Shown here in pieces: positions 38,305 to 49,247 of a stretch of DNA of 64,000 nt (its first letter is position 1; each line of letters opens with the position of its first letter). This DNA comes from Terriglobales bacterium (GTDB lineage: Bacteria > Acidobacteriota > Terriglobia > Terriglobales > Acidobacteriaceae), in the NCBI GenBank assembly GCA_015654835.1, contig JAATGG010000205.1, forward strand, positions 1 through 64,000. Reading direction: 5' to 3'. The position numbers were made by a program, and so were the translations under genes. The notes under the pieces are model-generated. The model searched no databases, was not told where the DNA came from, and worked only from the letters and a program-made list of their open reading frames with translations.

Positions 38305-38637
38305 TTAGGCAAGAAGACGTTTTACCCGTTCGTCGATCACGTCCTGCGGCACATAACCAACAATCTGGTCGGCGACCTTGCCATCCTTGAAGAACAGGAG
38401 CGCAGGGATGCCGCGGATGCCATAGCGAGCCGGAACGGCGCCGTTCTGGTCCACATTGACCTTGGCGACTTTCAGCTTACCGGCATAGGTTGTGGCCATA
38501 CCGTCAACAATTGGCGCGATCATCTTGCAGGGCCCGCACCACCCGGCCCAGAAATCGACCAGAACCGGCTGCTCGCTGCGCAGCACCTCCTGATCAAACG
38601 TTCCATCGGAAACTTCCACCACACCCTGTCCAGCCAT
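38305..38637 (-). CDS. trxA: Thioredoxin
   Basis: VLVDFWAGWCGPCKMIAPIVDGMA; GIRGIPALLFFKDG. Confidence 0.95.
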   Translation of the reverse strand: MAGQGVVEVSDGTFDQEVLRSEQPVLVDFWAGWCGPCKMIAPIVDGMATTYAGKLKVAKVNVDQNGAVPARYGIRGIPALLFFKDGKVADQIVGYVPQDVIDERVKRLLA

Positions 38638-38837
38638 GATCCTCCTCGCGATACCTGCGCTTACCCAGTGTACCTTCAACCGCGCTTAAATGAGATGCGG
38701 CAGCAGCGGTGAAAGTCGCATATCAGCTTCCGGCCCCGGAGCACGTGAAGGCGGCCCGGGGAACGGCTGCCGATGAGCGCCGCTTCCGGAAAAGACGCAG
38801 TAAGCTTTTCTTTTCATTATAGATACAGAAGAACAAA

Positions 38838-38870
38838 GCGCCCGGATCCTCAAAAAAGGATCACGGGCGC
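38838..38870 (-). terminator. Hairpin, probable terminator downstream of thrB
   Basis: GCGCCCGGATCC TCAAAAAA GGATCACGGGCGC, minus strand followed by TTTGTTCTTCT. Confidence 0.6.
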
Positions 38871-39058
38871 TAGAGCAGCCCTCCCCCAGAACTGCCCACG
38901 ATTGCGAATTTAGGTGTTTGCACAACGAATAGCAAGAAAACTTAGGTAATGGATGAGGTAATCCCTTGAGGGTTATTTAGCAGAGAGTTAAGGGAGCGCC
39001 GCGTAAATTTACTAAGGAGTCAACAAAGAAATTCCCGGGAGACACGAGCCGGTTGAAA

Positions 39059-40000
39059 TCAGAGACGGGACCTCTCCAGATATTCTCCGGCGCCGAGGGT
39101 CTCGAACGGGCAAACGATCAGCTCCGCCACCTCAGGGCCTTCGAGCGCATCGAGGATGGCAAGTGTGGCGGACTGCACGCTCGCTTGTGCATCCACGATC
39201 ACCAGCACGGCAGGGCCGGCGCCGCTCAGAGCGACTCCCAGGATGCCGTGGGTACCGGCAAGGGGCAGCAGAGGCGGCAACAGAGGACAAATGGCCGCTC
39301 GGTAGGGCTGATGAATGCGGTCGTTCATGGCGGTGCGCAGCAGATCTCCGCGGCCTTGGGCGAAGGCGAGGCCCAGCAGAGCTACGGATTGAATGTTGAC
39401 CACCACATCGGCGCGGGAATAGGCCGCGGGCAGCACGGCACGGGCTTTGCTGGTGGCCAGAGGCTCGACAGGGAGAACGACGATGGCCCGCCAGTCGGCC
39501 GGAGGGGTGACCTGGGCGACGTGGACGGTACGGCCTTCGCGTGCGGCGACAACAAAACCGCCGAGCCAGCAGGCGGCAGCGTTGTCGGGGTGGCTTTCCA
39601 GCACGGAGGCTTCTTCAAGAATGCGTTCGCCATCCCAGCCAAGCTGGCCGAAGTGAACGGCGAGGGCAACGGCAGCCAGCCGCCCTGCCGCCGAGGAACC
39701 GCAGCCCATGCCGAGCGGAATACCGTTGGCCATGCGAATGGCCAGGGGAATCACGGGCCGGCCATTTTCGATGAGCAACCGCTTATAGATTTCGAGGATG
39801 AGATTATCTTCAAGCCGTGCACAGCGGTCGGCATCGCGGCCGGTCGCGGCAATCGAGAACGTCGCGGCGGGGTCCGCTTCGATTTCCAAATGGAAGTTGA
39901 AGGCCACGGCGGCAGCGTCGAAGCCGGGGCCGAGATTGGCTGAGGTGGCGGGCAGGCGCAACCGCAGCCTGCCCGGGTGTGCCGTGGCGGCGTCACTCAT
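39059..40000 (-). CDS. thrB: Homoserine kinase
   Basis: LRLPATSANLGPGFDAAAVAFN; GNGIPLGMGCGSSAAGRLAAVAL; start overlaps thrC stop. Confidence 0.94.
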   Translation of the reverse strand: MSDAATAHPGRLRLRLPATSANLGPGFDAAAVAFNFHLEIEADPAATFSIAATGRDADRCARLEDNLILEIYKRLLIENGRPVIPLAIRMANGIPLGMGCGSSAAGRLAAVALAVHFGQLGWDGERILEEASVLESHPDNAAACWLGGFVVAAREGRTVHVAQVTPPADWRAIVVLPVEPLATSKARAVLPAAYSRADVVVNIQSVALLGLAFAQGRGDLLRTAMNDRIHQPYRAAICPLLPPLLPLAGTHGILGVALSGAGPAVLVIVDAQASVQSATLAILDALEGPEVAELIVCPFETLGAGEYLERSRL

Positions 40001-41352
40001 CCCATTCTGCCCTTCATGGCGGCCAGCACGGCTGCCGGCGTGGCATCGACGGCGACTGCATCGCGGCGATGGCTTTCGATTTCGACCTCGTGCCCGGCAG
40101 CTTCCTGCCCGGTCAAGAGGGTTCCGCGATGGAAATCGATGGTGTAGTCGGCATCCTTCAACGTGTGCCCTGTGAGCAGCAGCACCACAGTCTCGCCGGA
40201 AGCGACCAGGCCCTTTGCACGCAGCTTTTTCAAGCCGGCCAGAGTGACGGCGGAGGCGGGTTCGCAACCCAATCCCTCACTGCCGATTTCGGCCTTGGCA
40301 AGGGCGATTTCGGTCTCGTTCACGTCGAGGCACCAGCCGCCGGTGTCGTGAATGACGCGAGCCGCTTTGCGCCACGAGGCGGGATTGCCGATGCGAATAG
40401 CGGTAGCACGGGTGTGCGCCTCGACCGGTTCCATGGCCGTGCCCTGATTGGCGAGGAAGCTCCGCACCAGCGGGTTGGCGCCTTCGGCCTGGACAACGGT
40501 GATGCGCGGCACCCGCGCCACCAAGCCCAGTTCGTGCAATTCGCGAAATCCTTTGCCCAGGGCGGAACTGTTGGCGAGATTGCCGCCGGGCACGATCAGG
40601 TGATCGGGCACGGTCCACTCAAAGGCCTCGGCGATTTCGAAGGCGGGAGTCTTCTGGCCTTCCAAACGGTAAGGGTTGACCGAATTGAGCAGGTAGATGG
40701 GCTCTTCGCGGACGATCTGCGTCAGCACGCGGACGCAGCCATCGAAATCCGTCTTCAACTGGCAGGTGATGGCACCGTAGTCCATGGCCTGCGACAGTTT
40801 GCCCCAGGCGATTTTGCCTTCGGGAATCAACACCAGGCTGCGCAGGCCGGCGCGCGCGGCATAGGCGGCCATCGCGGCGGATGTGTTGCCCGTGGAGGCA
40901 CAGGCCACCCACTTGAAACCGCGCTCGCGGGCCACGCTCAAAGCCGCCGTCATGCCGGTATCTTTGAACGATCCGGTAGGATTCATGCCCTGATGCTTGG
41001 CAAAGAGCTGATCGATGCCCAAAGCCTTGCCGGCGCGGGGCAGCGCGTAGAGGGGCGTGTTGCCTTCGCGCAGCGTCACGGCGTCGCCAAAGCTATCGAG
41101 AATGGGCAGCAGTTCGCGAAAGCGCCACACGCCGGAGTGATCGAGTTCTTCGGAGGAACAGCGCCGCTCACGCCATAACCATTTGAGCGCGCCAGGATTG
41201 GGGCGGTCGTTGCCCTGCCGCTGGCCCCAGCCAGGGTAATCGACCTCGAACAGGTCGCCACAAACGGCGCAGCGGAAGTCGGGCTGCGCTTCGGGGCCGG
41301 AGATGCGGGCTCCGCAACCGAAACAACGTAGCTGGTGCAAATTATCGTTCAT
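39997..41352 (-). CDS. thrC: Threonine synthase
   Basis: LREGNTPLYALPRAG; KHQGMNPTGSFKDTGMTAALS; ACASTGNTSAAMAAYAARAGL. Confidence 0.95.
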   Translation of the reverse strand: MNDNLHQLRCFGCGARISGPEAQPDFRCAVCGDLFEVDYPGWGQRQGNDRPNPGALKWLWRERRCSSEELDHSGVWRFRELLPILDSFGDAVTLREGNTPLYALPRAGKALGIDQLFAKHQGMNPTGSFKDTGMTAALSVARERGFKWVACASTGNTSAAMAAYAARAGLRSLVLIPEGKIAWGKLSQAMDYGAITCQLKTDFDGCVRVLTQIVREEPIYLLNSVNPYRLEGQKTPAFEIAEAFEWTVPDHLIVPGGNLANSSALGKGFRELHELGLVARVPRITVVQAEGANPLVRSFLANQGTAMEPVEAHTRATAIRIGNPASWRKAARVIHDTGGWCLDVNETEIALAKAEIGSEGLGCEPASAVTLAGLKKLRAKGLVASGETVVLLLTGHTLKDADYTIDFHRGTLLTGQEAAGHEVEIESHRRDAVAVDATPAAVLAAMKGRMG

Positions 41353-41413
41353 ATCTGGTGTTAGCCTACCAGCGTGAGCGGGGTTTTGCCTCACATTTGG
41401 AGACGGCTCGAAC

Positions 41414-42190
41414 ATGCTGAAGAAGATATTCCCTGCACTTCTCGCGGTGCTGTGCCTCATCCCGGTATCGGCACAGACGACCTTGCGCATTGCCGCGGCT
41501 GCCGATCTGCAACCCGTGCTGCCGCCGATCCTCGAACAGTTCCAGAGGGCTACGGGGATTCATGCCGAGGCCACGTACCAGGCGTCGGCCGCATTGACTG
41601 CGCAGATCCAGAACGGTGCGCCCTTCGACCTGTTTTTGTCGGCGGATTTGAGCTATCCCAAGCGGCTGATCGATGCCGGGCTTGCGGATGCGGCGGGCAC
41701 GGCGGATTCATCGACGCCGATCACCTATGCCAAAGGCACGCTGGTGCTGTGGACGCGCAAGGATGCGCATCTGCCAGCGCCTTCGCTCGACCTGCTGCGC
41801 AGCCCGCAACTCAAGCGGCTGGCGATTGCCAATCCCGATCGTGCCCCGTATGGGCGGGCGGCGGTGGCGGCGCTCAACAGCCTCAAGCTTTACGACTCCC
41901 TGAAGCCACGTTTGGTGACGGCTGAGAATATCGGCCAGACGGCGCAGTTTGTGGACTCGGGCAATGCGGACGCCGGTTTGATTTCGCTGACTTCGGCGCT
42001 GACGCCACGACTCTCGGCGAACGGCAATTATTTTGTGATTCCGCGCACTCTCTATCCGTCGATTGAACAGGGCGCGGTGATTGTCAGCAAGAGCACGCAG
42101 CGCGCCGCGGCGCACAAGCTGCTGGATTATTTGCTGTCGGGTCCGGTGCAGGCGCAACTGGCCAAGAGCGGGCTCACACCGGCGAAGTGA
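41414..42190 (+). CDS. modA: Molybdate ABC transporter substrate-binding protein
   Basis: TLRIAAAADLQPVLPPILEQFQRATGIHAEATYQASAALTAQIQNGAPFDLFLSADLSYP. Confidence 0.92.
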   Translation: MLKKIFPALLAVLCLIPVSAQTTLRIAAAADLQPVLPPILEQFQRATGIHAEATYQASAALTAQIQNGAPFDLFLSADLSYPKRLIDAGLADAAGTADSSTPITYAKGTLVLWTRKDAHLPAPSLDLLRSPQLKRLAIANPDRAPYGRAAVAALNSLKLYDSLKPRLVTAENIGQTAQFVDSGNADAGLISLTSALTPRLSANGNYFVIPRTLYPSIEQGAVIVSKSTQRAAAHKLLDYLLSGPVQAQLAKSGLTPAK

Positions 42191-42226
42191 GATGGGAATG
42201 GAATAAAGATTCGTGCCTCATGCATG

Positions 42227-42254
42227 CAGGGCGCGTGCCGAAGCCCGCGCCCTG
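42227..42254. terminator. Hairpin between convergent modA and hemQ
   Basis: CAGGGCGCG...CGCGCCCTG. Confidence 0.55.
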
Positions 42255-42296
42255 TACACACGAAAGTTCTGAAGAACTCAAAAACTTCGAATCGAT

Positions 42297-43169
42297 TTAA
42301 GAGATCAGTTTGCCGGCGAGCCAGGATTCGAGGCGATCGATGGGGAGGCGCACGCCGATGAAGAATTGCCCGAAGAGCGCGTAGACGGCGCTCACCTGGT
42401 CGAAGCGCATTTCATAAATCAGCTTCTTGAAGGTGACGGGGTCTTCAGAGAACAGGTCCACGCCCCACTCCCAATCGTCGTAGCCGATGGAGCCGGAGAT
42501 GATCTGGCGGACGACATCGCCATAACGGCGCCCGATCATGCCGTGCTCGTGCATCATGCGCTGGCGCTCGGCAAAGGGAGTCGTGTACCAGTTCACCTGC
42601 TCGTCGCGCTTGCGGTCCATGGGATAGAAGCAGAGGTATTTGGCATCGGGAATCGCGGGATAGAGGCGGGGCGTCATGGCGTCTGCCTGACGCTTGAGGG
42701 TAGCGGCAACCTCGGCGTTCCACTCGGGCGAATGCTGTTCGAGAGTGCCGGCGGCTTCGTAGGTCTTTCTGCTGGACTCATAGAGCCCGAGCTCGACGAC
42801 CGACACATAGGAGTGGCGCAGTTCGAGAAAGTCGTAAAGCCCGGTCTGGGCGAGATCGAGTTCCACCTGGTTGAGGGCTTCGACCGAATCGCGGAAGTGC
42901 ATCAGGATCAAGTCGCCTTTATGGCCGAGTTGAGAAAAAAGCGCGGTCTGCGCGGAGGCATCGGATTTCTCGCCATGCTCCAGGGCTTTCAATGCCTGCA
43001 CAGCGTCGGCGGCAATCCGGTCGCGGTCCGCCCGGGGGGTTGCGCGCCACGCCTTCCAATCGAAGCGGAAGAACTGGTGCAGCAGGCTGGAGCCTTCAAG
43101 AGTAAGCGGAACGGGGGGGAAATCGGCCAACTGGCACCTCGTTTGGAATGGGTGTAGACAACCCTCCAT
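42297..43169 (-). CDS. hemQ: Chlorite dismutase-family coproheme decarboxylase
   Basis: LCFYPMDRKRDEQVNWYTTPFAERQRMMHEHGMIGRRYGDVVRQIISGSIGYDDWEWGVDLFSEDPVTFKKLIYEMRFDQVSAVYALFGQFFIG. Confidence 0.93.
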   Translation of the reverse strand: MEGCLHPFQTRCQLADFPPVPLTLEGSSLLHQFFRFDWKAWRATPRADRDRIAADAVQALKALEHGEKSDASAQTALFSQLGHKGDLILMHFRDSVEALNQVELDLAQTGLYDFLELRHSYVSVVELGLYESSRKTYEAAGTLEQHSPEWNAEVAATLKRQADAMTPRLYPAIPDAKYLCFYPMDRKRDEQVNWYTTPFAERQRMMHEHGMIGRRYGDVVRQIISGSIGYDDWEWGVDLFSEDPVTFKKLIYEMRFDQVSAVYALFGQFFIGVRLPIDRLESWLAGKLIS

Positions 43170-43387
43170 GCTAACAAACGAAACTCACGGAAGCGTTTTT
43201 GGACGGCATGAAGGGGTTCGAATCGCATGGTTCGAGCGGTATCTCAACAAACTGCAGGGGCGTCGCACGGGGTGGGCGGCGAGGATTCTGTGCTGGCATT
43301 TGAGCGCGAAAATTCCGGAAGTTGCCGATGGCGGGGACGGAGGTCCCGGGAAAGGGACCGCTGCGGCCCTATATACTAAATTCGCTA

Positions 43388-44029
43388 ATGAGCGAGAAAA
43401 TTCTAAACTTCCTCGTACAGTTCATAACGCATGTGATCGACCTTGGCGGCTATGGCGGCGTTGCCGCGTTGATGGGCATCGAGTCGGCATGCATTCCCCT
43501 GCCGTCGGAAATCATCATGCCCTTCGCCGGCTACCTGGTTTACCTCGGGCATTTGAACCTGTTCTGGACAGCAACGGCCGGAGCAGTGGGCTGCAATGCG
43601 GGGTCGCTGATTGCCTATTGGATCGGCGCCAAAGGCGGCCGGCCCCTGGTCGAGCGCTATGGTAAATGGGTGTTGATGAGCCATCACGATCTGGATCGGA
43701 TGACTCGTTTTTTCGACAAGCACGGATCGATCACGGTGCTGCTGGCGCGGCTTTTGCCGGTGGTGCGTACCTTTATCGCGTTTCCTGCGGGAATTGCCAG
43801 GATGCCGCAGCTTCGATTTCACATTTATACATTTGTGGGCTCGTGGCCGTGGTGCCTTGCCTTGGCATACGCAGGCAAGAAACTGGGGGAAAGCTGGGAC
43901 GATCCGCATTCGCCCTTTCATGAACTTTTTCACCGTTTTCACAACGGTGTTTTGGTGCTGCTGGTGGTGGGAGTGGTCTGGTTTGTATGGTCACACCTGC
44001 AACACGCAAAACAAACGGATGCCGTATAG
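43388..44029 (+). CDS. DedA/VTT-family membrane protein
   Basis: GIESACIPLPSEIIMPFAGYLVY; ARLLPVVRTFIAFPAGIARM. Confidence 0.93.
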   Translation: MSEKILNFLVQFITHVIDLGGYGGVAALMGIESACIPLPSEIIMPFAGYLVYLGHLNLFWTATAGAVGCNAGSLIAYWIGAKGGRPLVERYGKWVLMSHHDLDRMTRFFDKHGSITVLLARLLPVVRTFIAFPAGIARMPQLRFHIYTFVGSWPWCLALAYAGKKLGESWDDPHSPFHELFHRFHNGVLVLLVVGVVWFVWSHLQHAKQTDAV

Positions 44030-44141
44030 AGCCTGCGCAAGATGCCATGGCTCGCCGCGAGGCGTACACTGTTGCGGCTCGCGGGATATGATTTTGAACT
44101 GATTGAAACCCGCAGGAATCAAAGGAAGGTTAGGAGAAACG

Positions 44142-45488
44142 ATGGCAACTGAACAGCAAGGCGGCCAAAAGACCGCCGGTGCGTCCACGATTGCGCCCGC
44201 GAAGGGCAAACTGGGAGTGATGGTGGTCGGCATGGGTGCCGTAGCTACCACATTTATCGCCGGCGTAGACGCGGTTCGCCGCGGACTGGCCAAGCCGATT
44301 GGCTCGCTGACACAGATGGGCACGATCCGCCTGGGCAAGCGCACCGACAATAAATCGCCACTGGTGAAGGATTTTGTGCCGCTGGCCGACCTGAACGACA
44401 TCGTCTTCACGGGATGGGACATTTTCGAAGACAACGTCTACGAGGCAGCCGCTCATGCCAAGGTTTTGGAGAAGGAGACGCTTGAACAGCTCAAGCCTTA
44501 TCTGGAAACCATCAAGCCCCTGCCCGCGGTGTTCGATCAGTATTATGTGAAGCGCCTGAACGGCACGCATGTGAAGAAGGGCAAGAACAAGCGCGACCTA
44601 GCCGATCAGGTCATCGCCGACATTCGCAACTTCAAGAAGACCGTGGACCGCGTGGTCGTGATCTGGTGCGGCTCGACTGAAATCTTCATGGAGCCGACCG
44701 CAGTTCACCAGACTATCGAAGCCTTTGAAAAGGGCCTTGAGACCAGTGACATCGGTATTGCGCCGTCGCAGATTTATGCTTATGCGGCGCTGTCGGAAGG
44801 CGTGCCATTCGCTAACGGCGCACCGAATCTGACTGTCGATATTCCTGCACTGATCGAACTGTCGAAGAAGAATGCCGCTCCGATTTGCGGCAAGGACTTC
44901 AAGACCGGCCAGACCTTTATGAAGACGGTGCTCGCGCCGGCCTTCAAGGCGCGCCTGCTGGGCGTCTCGGGCTGGTACTCGACCAACATTCTCGGCAACC
45001 GCGATGGCGAAGTGCTGGACGATCCGGAATCGTTCAAGACCAAGGAAGAGTCGAAGCTGGGTGTGCTCGATTACATTCTGCAGCCCGACCTCTACCCCGA
45101 TCTCTACAAGGACATTTACCACAAGGTCCGCATCAACTATTACCCACCTCGCGGCGACAACAAAGAGGGCTGGGACAACATCGACATTTTCGGCTGGCTG
45201 GGCTACCCGATGCAGATCAAGGTAGATTTTCTCTGCCGCGATTCGATTCTGGCTGCTCCGATTGCGCTCGATCTGGTGCTGTTCCTCGATCTGGCCAAGC
45301 GCACTCCTTCGCTGAAGTCGATCGGCATTCAAGAGTGGCTAAGCTTCTATTTGAAGTCGCCGCAGACCGCTGCCGGGCTCTATCCCGAGCACGATCTGTT
45401 CATCCAGTCGATGAAGCTGAAGAACACCCTGCGCCACATCATGGGTGAGGGCCTCATCACGCACCTCGGCCTTGAATACTACGACTGA
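44142..45488 (+). CDS. Inositol-3-phosphate synthase family protein
   Basis: VVGMGAVATTFIAGVDAVRRG; GWDIFEDNVYEAA; GKDFKTGQTFMKTVLAPAFKARLLGVSGWYSTNILGNRDGEVLDDPESFKTKEESK. Confidence 0.93.
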   Translation: MATEQQGGQKTAGASTIAPAKGKLGVMVVGMGAVATTFIAGVDAVRRGLAKPIGSLTQMGTIRLGKRTDNKSPLVKDFVPLADLNDIVFTGWDIFEDNVYEAAAHAKVLEKETLEQLKPYLETIKPLPAVFDQYYVKRLNGTHVKKGKNKRDLADQVIADIRNFKKTVDRVVVIWCGSTEIFMEPTAVHQTIEAFEKGLETSDIGIAPSQIYAYAALSEGVPFANGAPNLTVDIPALIELSKKNAAPICGKDFKTGQTFMKTVLAPAFKARLLGVSGWYSTNILGNRDGEVLDDPESFKTKEESKLGVLDYILQPDLYPDLYKDIYHKVRINYYPPRGDNKEGWDNIDIFGWLGYPMQIKVDFLCRDSILAAPIALDLVLFLDLAKRTPSLKSIGIQEWLSFYLKSPQTAAGLYPEHDLFIQSMKLKNTLRHIMGEGLITHLGLEYYD

Positions 45489-45515
45489 TAGGGCAACGCA
45501 GCTATAACCGACCGC

Positions 45516-45548
45516 AAAAAGCCTCACCCGAAAGGGCGAGGCTTTTTG
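45516..45548. terminator. Bidirectional rho-independent terminator
   Basis: AAAAAGCCTCACCCGAAAGGGCGAGGCTTTTT. Confidence 0.88.
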
Positions 45549-45576
45549 CATGGCGCTCGATGTGCCGCGGATGGGG

Positions 45577-46893
45577 TCAAAGCCGGAACTGCCGGACTAC
45601 CTCGCTGAGCAAGCGGGCGGAGGAACGAATGCTCTCGCCTGTCTTGGCCACTTCTTCAGAGGCGGTCAGCGACACGGCGGCCAATTCGGCCACTTGCGCG
45701 GCATTGTCGGCAATCTCTTTGCTGGTGGTGGATTGTTCGCCAGCGGCCGTGGCGGTGCCTTCGGCGAGGGACTCGGTCTGACTGGCGCGCTGGATAATCT
45801 CAGTGAGCATCTGGTGAGCTTCTTCGGTGCGCAGGCGGCCGTCTTCGATGCTGCTGCGGCTGGATTCAATGGCAGCGGTGGTGCTGGCTGTCTCCTGCTG
45901 AATTCCAGCCACCATGCCGGCGATTTCTTCTGTCGCGGAGCGGGTGTGCTCGGCGAGGCGGCGCACTTCTCCGGCGACGACGGCGAAGCCGCGTCCCTGC
46001 TCCCCGGCGCGCGCCGCCTCGATGGCGGCATTCAGGGCCAGCAGGTTGGTGTTCTCAGAGATTTCGCGGATGGTGGTGACAACCTTGCTGATCTCATGCG
46101 AGCGACCGTCGAGGCGGCCCATCAATGCGCGGATTTCAGAAGAGGACGAGGCGATTTCTCCCATCGTATGCGCGGCGGTGGCCATGACGGTGCTGCCTGT
46201 TTCGGCGGTGTGCGACGATTCGCGGCTGGCCTCGGCGGCCTGCACGGAGTTGTGGGCGATCTCGCTTCCCTTCTGCGCCAGCAATTGGGTGGAACTCAGC
46301 ACCTGCTGGGCCAGTTCCGCCTGGCGATGACAGTTCCCCGAACTGCACAGGGTCTGATCGGATAGCTCACCGGCCACATTTTCAAGCGCCTGGGCGGACT
46401 CTTTGAGGCCCACCAGGACATCGTGCAGATGGCGGATGGTACGGTTCAGCGCGGCGCTCATCTGGCCCACTTCATCGGTCGATTCAACCTTGGAGGTGAC
46501 CGTGAGGTCGTGCTGAGACAGATGCTCAAGGACCTCACAGGCTTCGAGAATCGGCCGGCTGACGATCTGAGTGAGCCGCCATGCCATCACGATGTCGAGC
46601 AAGACGATGAGACTCAACATGCCGACGATGACGGATTGAACCTGTACCGCAATGCGGTCGGCGGATCGCTTGAGTTCAATCGCCTCGGAGGCAATCTGTA
46701 TGTCCCGCGCCGACCCGGTGACCTGCACCGCAGCGGCATGTTGATCGATCACGTTTCTGATCTGATGGAGCCCAGCCAGACAAACAACGCCCAAGATGAC
46801 CGTAAAAAGACACAACCATCCAAAGGAAATATGTAGTTTGGTCTTTAAGTTCAGATTGCCAAACCAGGTGAGACATGCATTCCAGATACCCAT
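45577..46893 (-). CDS. Methyl-accepting chemotaxis protein
   Basis: [53 protein letters not shown]. Confidence 0.95.
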   Translation of the reverse strand: MGIWNACLTWFGNLNLKTKLHISFGWLCLFTVILGVVCLAGLHQIRNVIDQHAAAVQVTGSARDIQIASEAIELKRSADRIAVQVQSVIVGMLSLIVLLDIVMAWRLTQIVSRPILEACEVLEHLSQHDLTVTSKVESTDEVGQMSAALNRTIRHLHDVLVGLKESAQALENVAGELSDQTLCSSGNCHRQAELAQQVLSSTQLLAQKGSEIAHNSVQAAEASRESSHTAETGSTVMATAAHTMGEIASSSSEIRALMGRLDGRSHEISKVVTTIREISENTNLLALNAAIEAARAGEQGRGFAVVAGEVRRLAEHTRSATEEIAGMVAGIQQETASTTAAIESSRSSIEDGRLRTEEAHQMLTEIIQRASQTESLAEGTATAAGEQSTTSKEIADNAAQVAELAAVSLTASEEVAKTGESIRSSARLLSEVVRQFRL

Positions 46894-47012
46894 TGTCTCC
46901 CGATACTCCAAGAGGGAAGAAGATGAGAGCGCCCTCATGAGGTTTATCGACAGGAATCAAAAATGCGTTAAGGTTTCTGGATTAACAAGCTATTAACTTA
47001 TCTTCCGACGAC

Positions 47013-49163
47013 TTAGGAGGTTTTGGGAGCTTCATCGCTCAATAGCTTCAACGATCTGCCACCGAGGATAACTTTTTCACCCACTGGAGTTTTCACGAAG
47101 GGATCTGCGATGTTTTCGGTGTCGACGACCTGGCACCAGCTTCTTCCGCTGGGAGACAGAGGCAGGCTGAATTCGACTCCTTCATGGGCCGCGTTGACGA
47201 GGATAAGGAAACTGTCATCGATAATCCACTGGCCGTCGTCGTCGGTTACCTGCAGGGTTTGGCCGTTCAGCAGCAGGGCGATGGCGCGGCTCCACTCGGC
47301 GTTCCATGCTTCGTCTGACACTTCGTTTCCATCGGGATTGAACCACGCAATATCTTTTACGACGCGGACAACGGTGCCGTCGCCCTTTTTGCGAATTTCG
47401 CGGTCCTGGAAAAACTTGCGCCGATGGAGATTCGGATGAGCAAGCCGGAGATGAATGATCTGGCGGGTAAAGTCACGAAGACGTCCCCGCGATTCATCCA
47501 GATTCCAGTCGAACCAAGTCAGGTCATTGTCCTGGCAATAGCAGTTATTGTTACCGTGCTGCGAGCGGGAGAACTCATCGCCTCCGGCAAGCATAGGCAC
47601 GCCTTGAGAAAACAGCAGGGTGGCGAGGAAGTTACGCATCTGGCGCTCGCGCAGGGTGCGAATCGCGGGATCGTCGGTGGGGCCTTCCTCACCCATGTTC
47701 CACGAATCGTTATTGTCGGAGCCATCCTTGTTATCGTCCAGATTGGCTTCGTTGTGTTTCTCGTTGTAACTCACGAGATCGCAAAGGGTGAAGCCGTCGT
47801 GGGCGGTGATGAAATTGATGCTGGCGTAGGGCTTTCGGCCATCGAACTGGTAGAGGTCGCTCGACCCGGTAAGCCGGTAAGCGAAGTCGGAAAGCTGTCC
47901 GCCGTCGCCCTTCCAGAAGCGGCGCACGGTGTCGCGATATTTGCCGTTCCACTCCGCCCATAACACGGGGAACTGGCCCACCTGATAGCCGCCGTCGCCT
48001 ACGTCCCAGGGCTCGGCGATCAACTTGATATCGGCCAGAGTGGGGTCTTGATGAATGGTGTCGAAGAAGGAGGACAGCCGGCTCACGTCGTGAAGCTCGC
48101 GGGCGAGGGTGGCGGCGAGATCGAAGCGGAAGCCATCGACGTGCATCTCGGTCACCCAATAGCGGAGCGAGTCCATGATCATCTTGAGGACGGGGGGATT
48201 GCGGACGTTGAGGGTGTTGCCGGTGCCGGTATAGTCCATGTAGTAACGCGGATCATCCTGCACAAGGCGGTAGTAGGTGGTGTTGCAAACGCCCTTCCAA
48301 CTGAGCACGGGGCCCAGGTGGTTGCCTTCGCAGGTGTGGTTATACACCACGTCGAGAATGACCTCGATGCCGGCGGCGTGGAGAGCTTTGACCATCTCTT
48401 TGAATTCGCGGACCTGGCCGCCCTGGTCGCCGGACGAGCTATAGCGGGACATGGGTGAGAAATAGCCGAGCGTGTTATAGCCCCAATAATCGCTAAGTCC
48501 CTTCTCGACCAGATGTCCTTCATCGATGAAGTGATGAATCGGCAGAAGCTCGACCGCCGTGATGCCCAGTTCCTTGAGATAGCCGATGCTCGCCTCGTGG
48601 GCAAGGCCGGCATAGGTGCCCCGGAGTTTTTCAGGAACCATGGGATTGCGGACGCTGAAGCCTTTGACGTGGACCTCGTAGATGACGGAATCGGACAGAG
48701 GCGTCTCGGGCTTGCAATCGTCGCCCCAATCGAAATTGCTCTCGATGACGACGCATTTCGGCACGCCGGCGGCGCTGTCCTGGATGTCCATCTTGAGATC
48801 GTCGCCGGAAGCGAGATCGTAGGGGAAGATGGGCTGCTTCCAACCGACATGGCCGGAGATGGCCCTGGCATAGGGATCGACGAGCAGCTTGTTGTAGTTG
48901 AAGCGGTGTCCGTTTTGCGGGTCCCAGGGGCCGTCGATGCGATAGCCATAAAGCTGTCCGGGTTTGATGCCGCGAATGAGGCCATGCCATACAAACGCGG
49001 TGCGCTCGCGGAGGGTGATGCACTCGCTCTGTCTGCCATCGGAATCGAAGAGGCAGACATCGACGCGCGCGGCGCCTTCAGAGAAGATTGCGAAATTCGT
49101 ACCGTTGTTGTACGCGGTGGCACCCAGGGGGTAAGGCTGGCCCGGTAAAAGCGTTCGGCTCAT
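47013..49163 (-). CDS. glgX: Glycogen debranching enzyme
   Basis: PLGATAYNNGTNFAIFSEGAARVDVCLFD; VHVKGFSVRNPMVPEKLRGTYAGLA; HVDGFRFDLAATLARE. Confidence 0.94.
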   Translation of the reverse strand: MSRTLLPGQPYPLGATAYNNGTNFAIFSEGAARVDVCLFDSDGRQSECITLRERTAFVWHGLIRGIKPGQLYGYRIDGPWDPQNGHRFNYNKLLVDPYARAISGHVGWKQPIFPYDLASGDDLKMDIQDSAAGVPKCVVIESNFDWGDDCKPETPLSDSVIYEVHVKGFSVRNPMVPEKLRGTYAGLAHEASIGYLKELGITAVELLPIHHFIDEGHLVEKGLSDYWGYNTLGYFSPMSRYSSSGDQGGQVREFKEMVKALHAAGIEVILDVVYNHTCEGNHLGPVLSWKGVCNTTYYRLVQDDPRYYMDYTGTGNTLNVRNPPVLKMIMDSLRYWVTEMHVDGFRFDLAATLARELHDVSRLSSFFDTIHQDPTLADIKLIAEPWDVGDGGYQVGQFPVLWAEWNGKYRDTVRRFWKGDGGQLSDFAYRLTGSSDLYQFDGRKPYASINFITAHDGFTLCDLVSYNEKHNEANLDDNKDGSDNNDSWNMGEEGPTDDPAIRTLRERQMRNFLATLLFSQGVPMLAGGDEFSRSQHGNNNCYCQDNDLTWFDWNLDESRGRLRDFTRQIIHLRLAHPNLHRRKFFQDREIRKKGDGTVVRVVKDIAWFNPDGNEVSDEAWNAEWSRAIALLLNGQTLQVTDDDGQWIIDDSFLILVNAAHEGVEFSLPLSPSGRSWCQVVDTENIADPFVKTPVGEKVILGGRSLKLLSDEAPKTS

Positions 49164-49247
49164 ATCGCCTTCGATGCAGAAGCTGCGGGAGCCTGTTGTA
49201 TTCGAGCTACTCTCACTTGCTGCCGGAGATGCCACGAAACTGCAATG

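Noticed and set aside
43212-43225. GGGGTTCGAATCGC, resembling a tRNA T-arm
   Set aside because: Stem does not pair and no acceptor or anticodon arms could be drawn around it.
45577-46893. CSSGNCH as a c-type heme attachment site
   Set aside because: Spacing is CX4CH rather than CXXCH and it lies in the predicted cytoplasmic region, so covalent heme attachment is unlikely.
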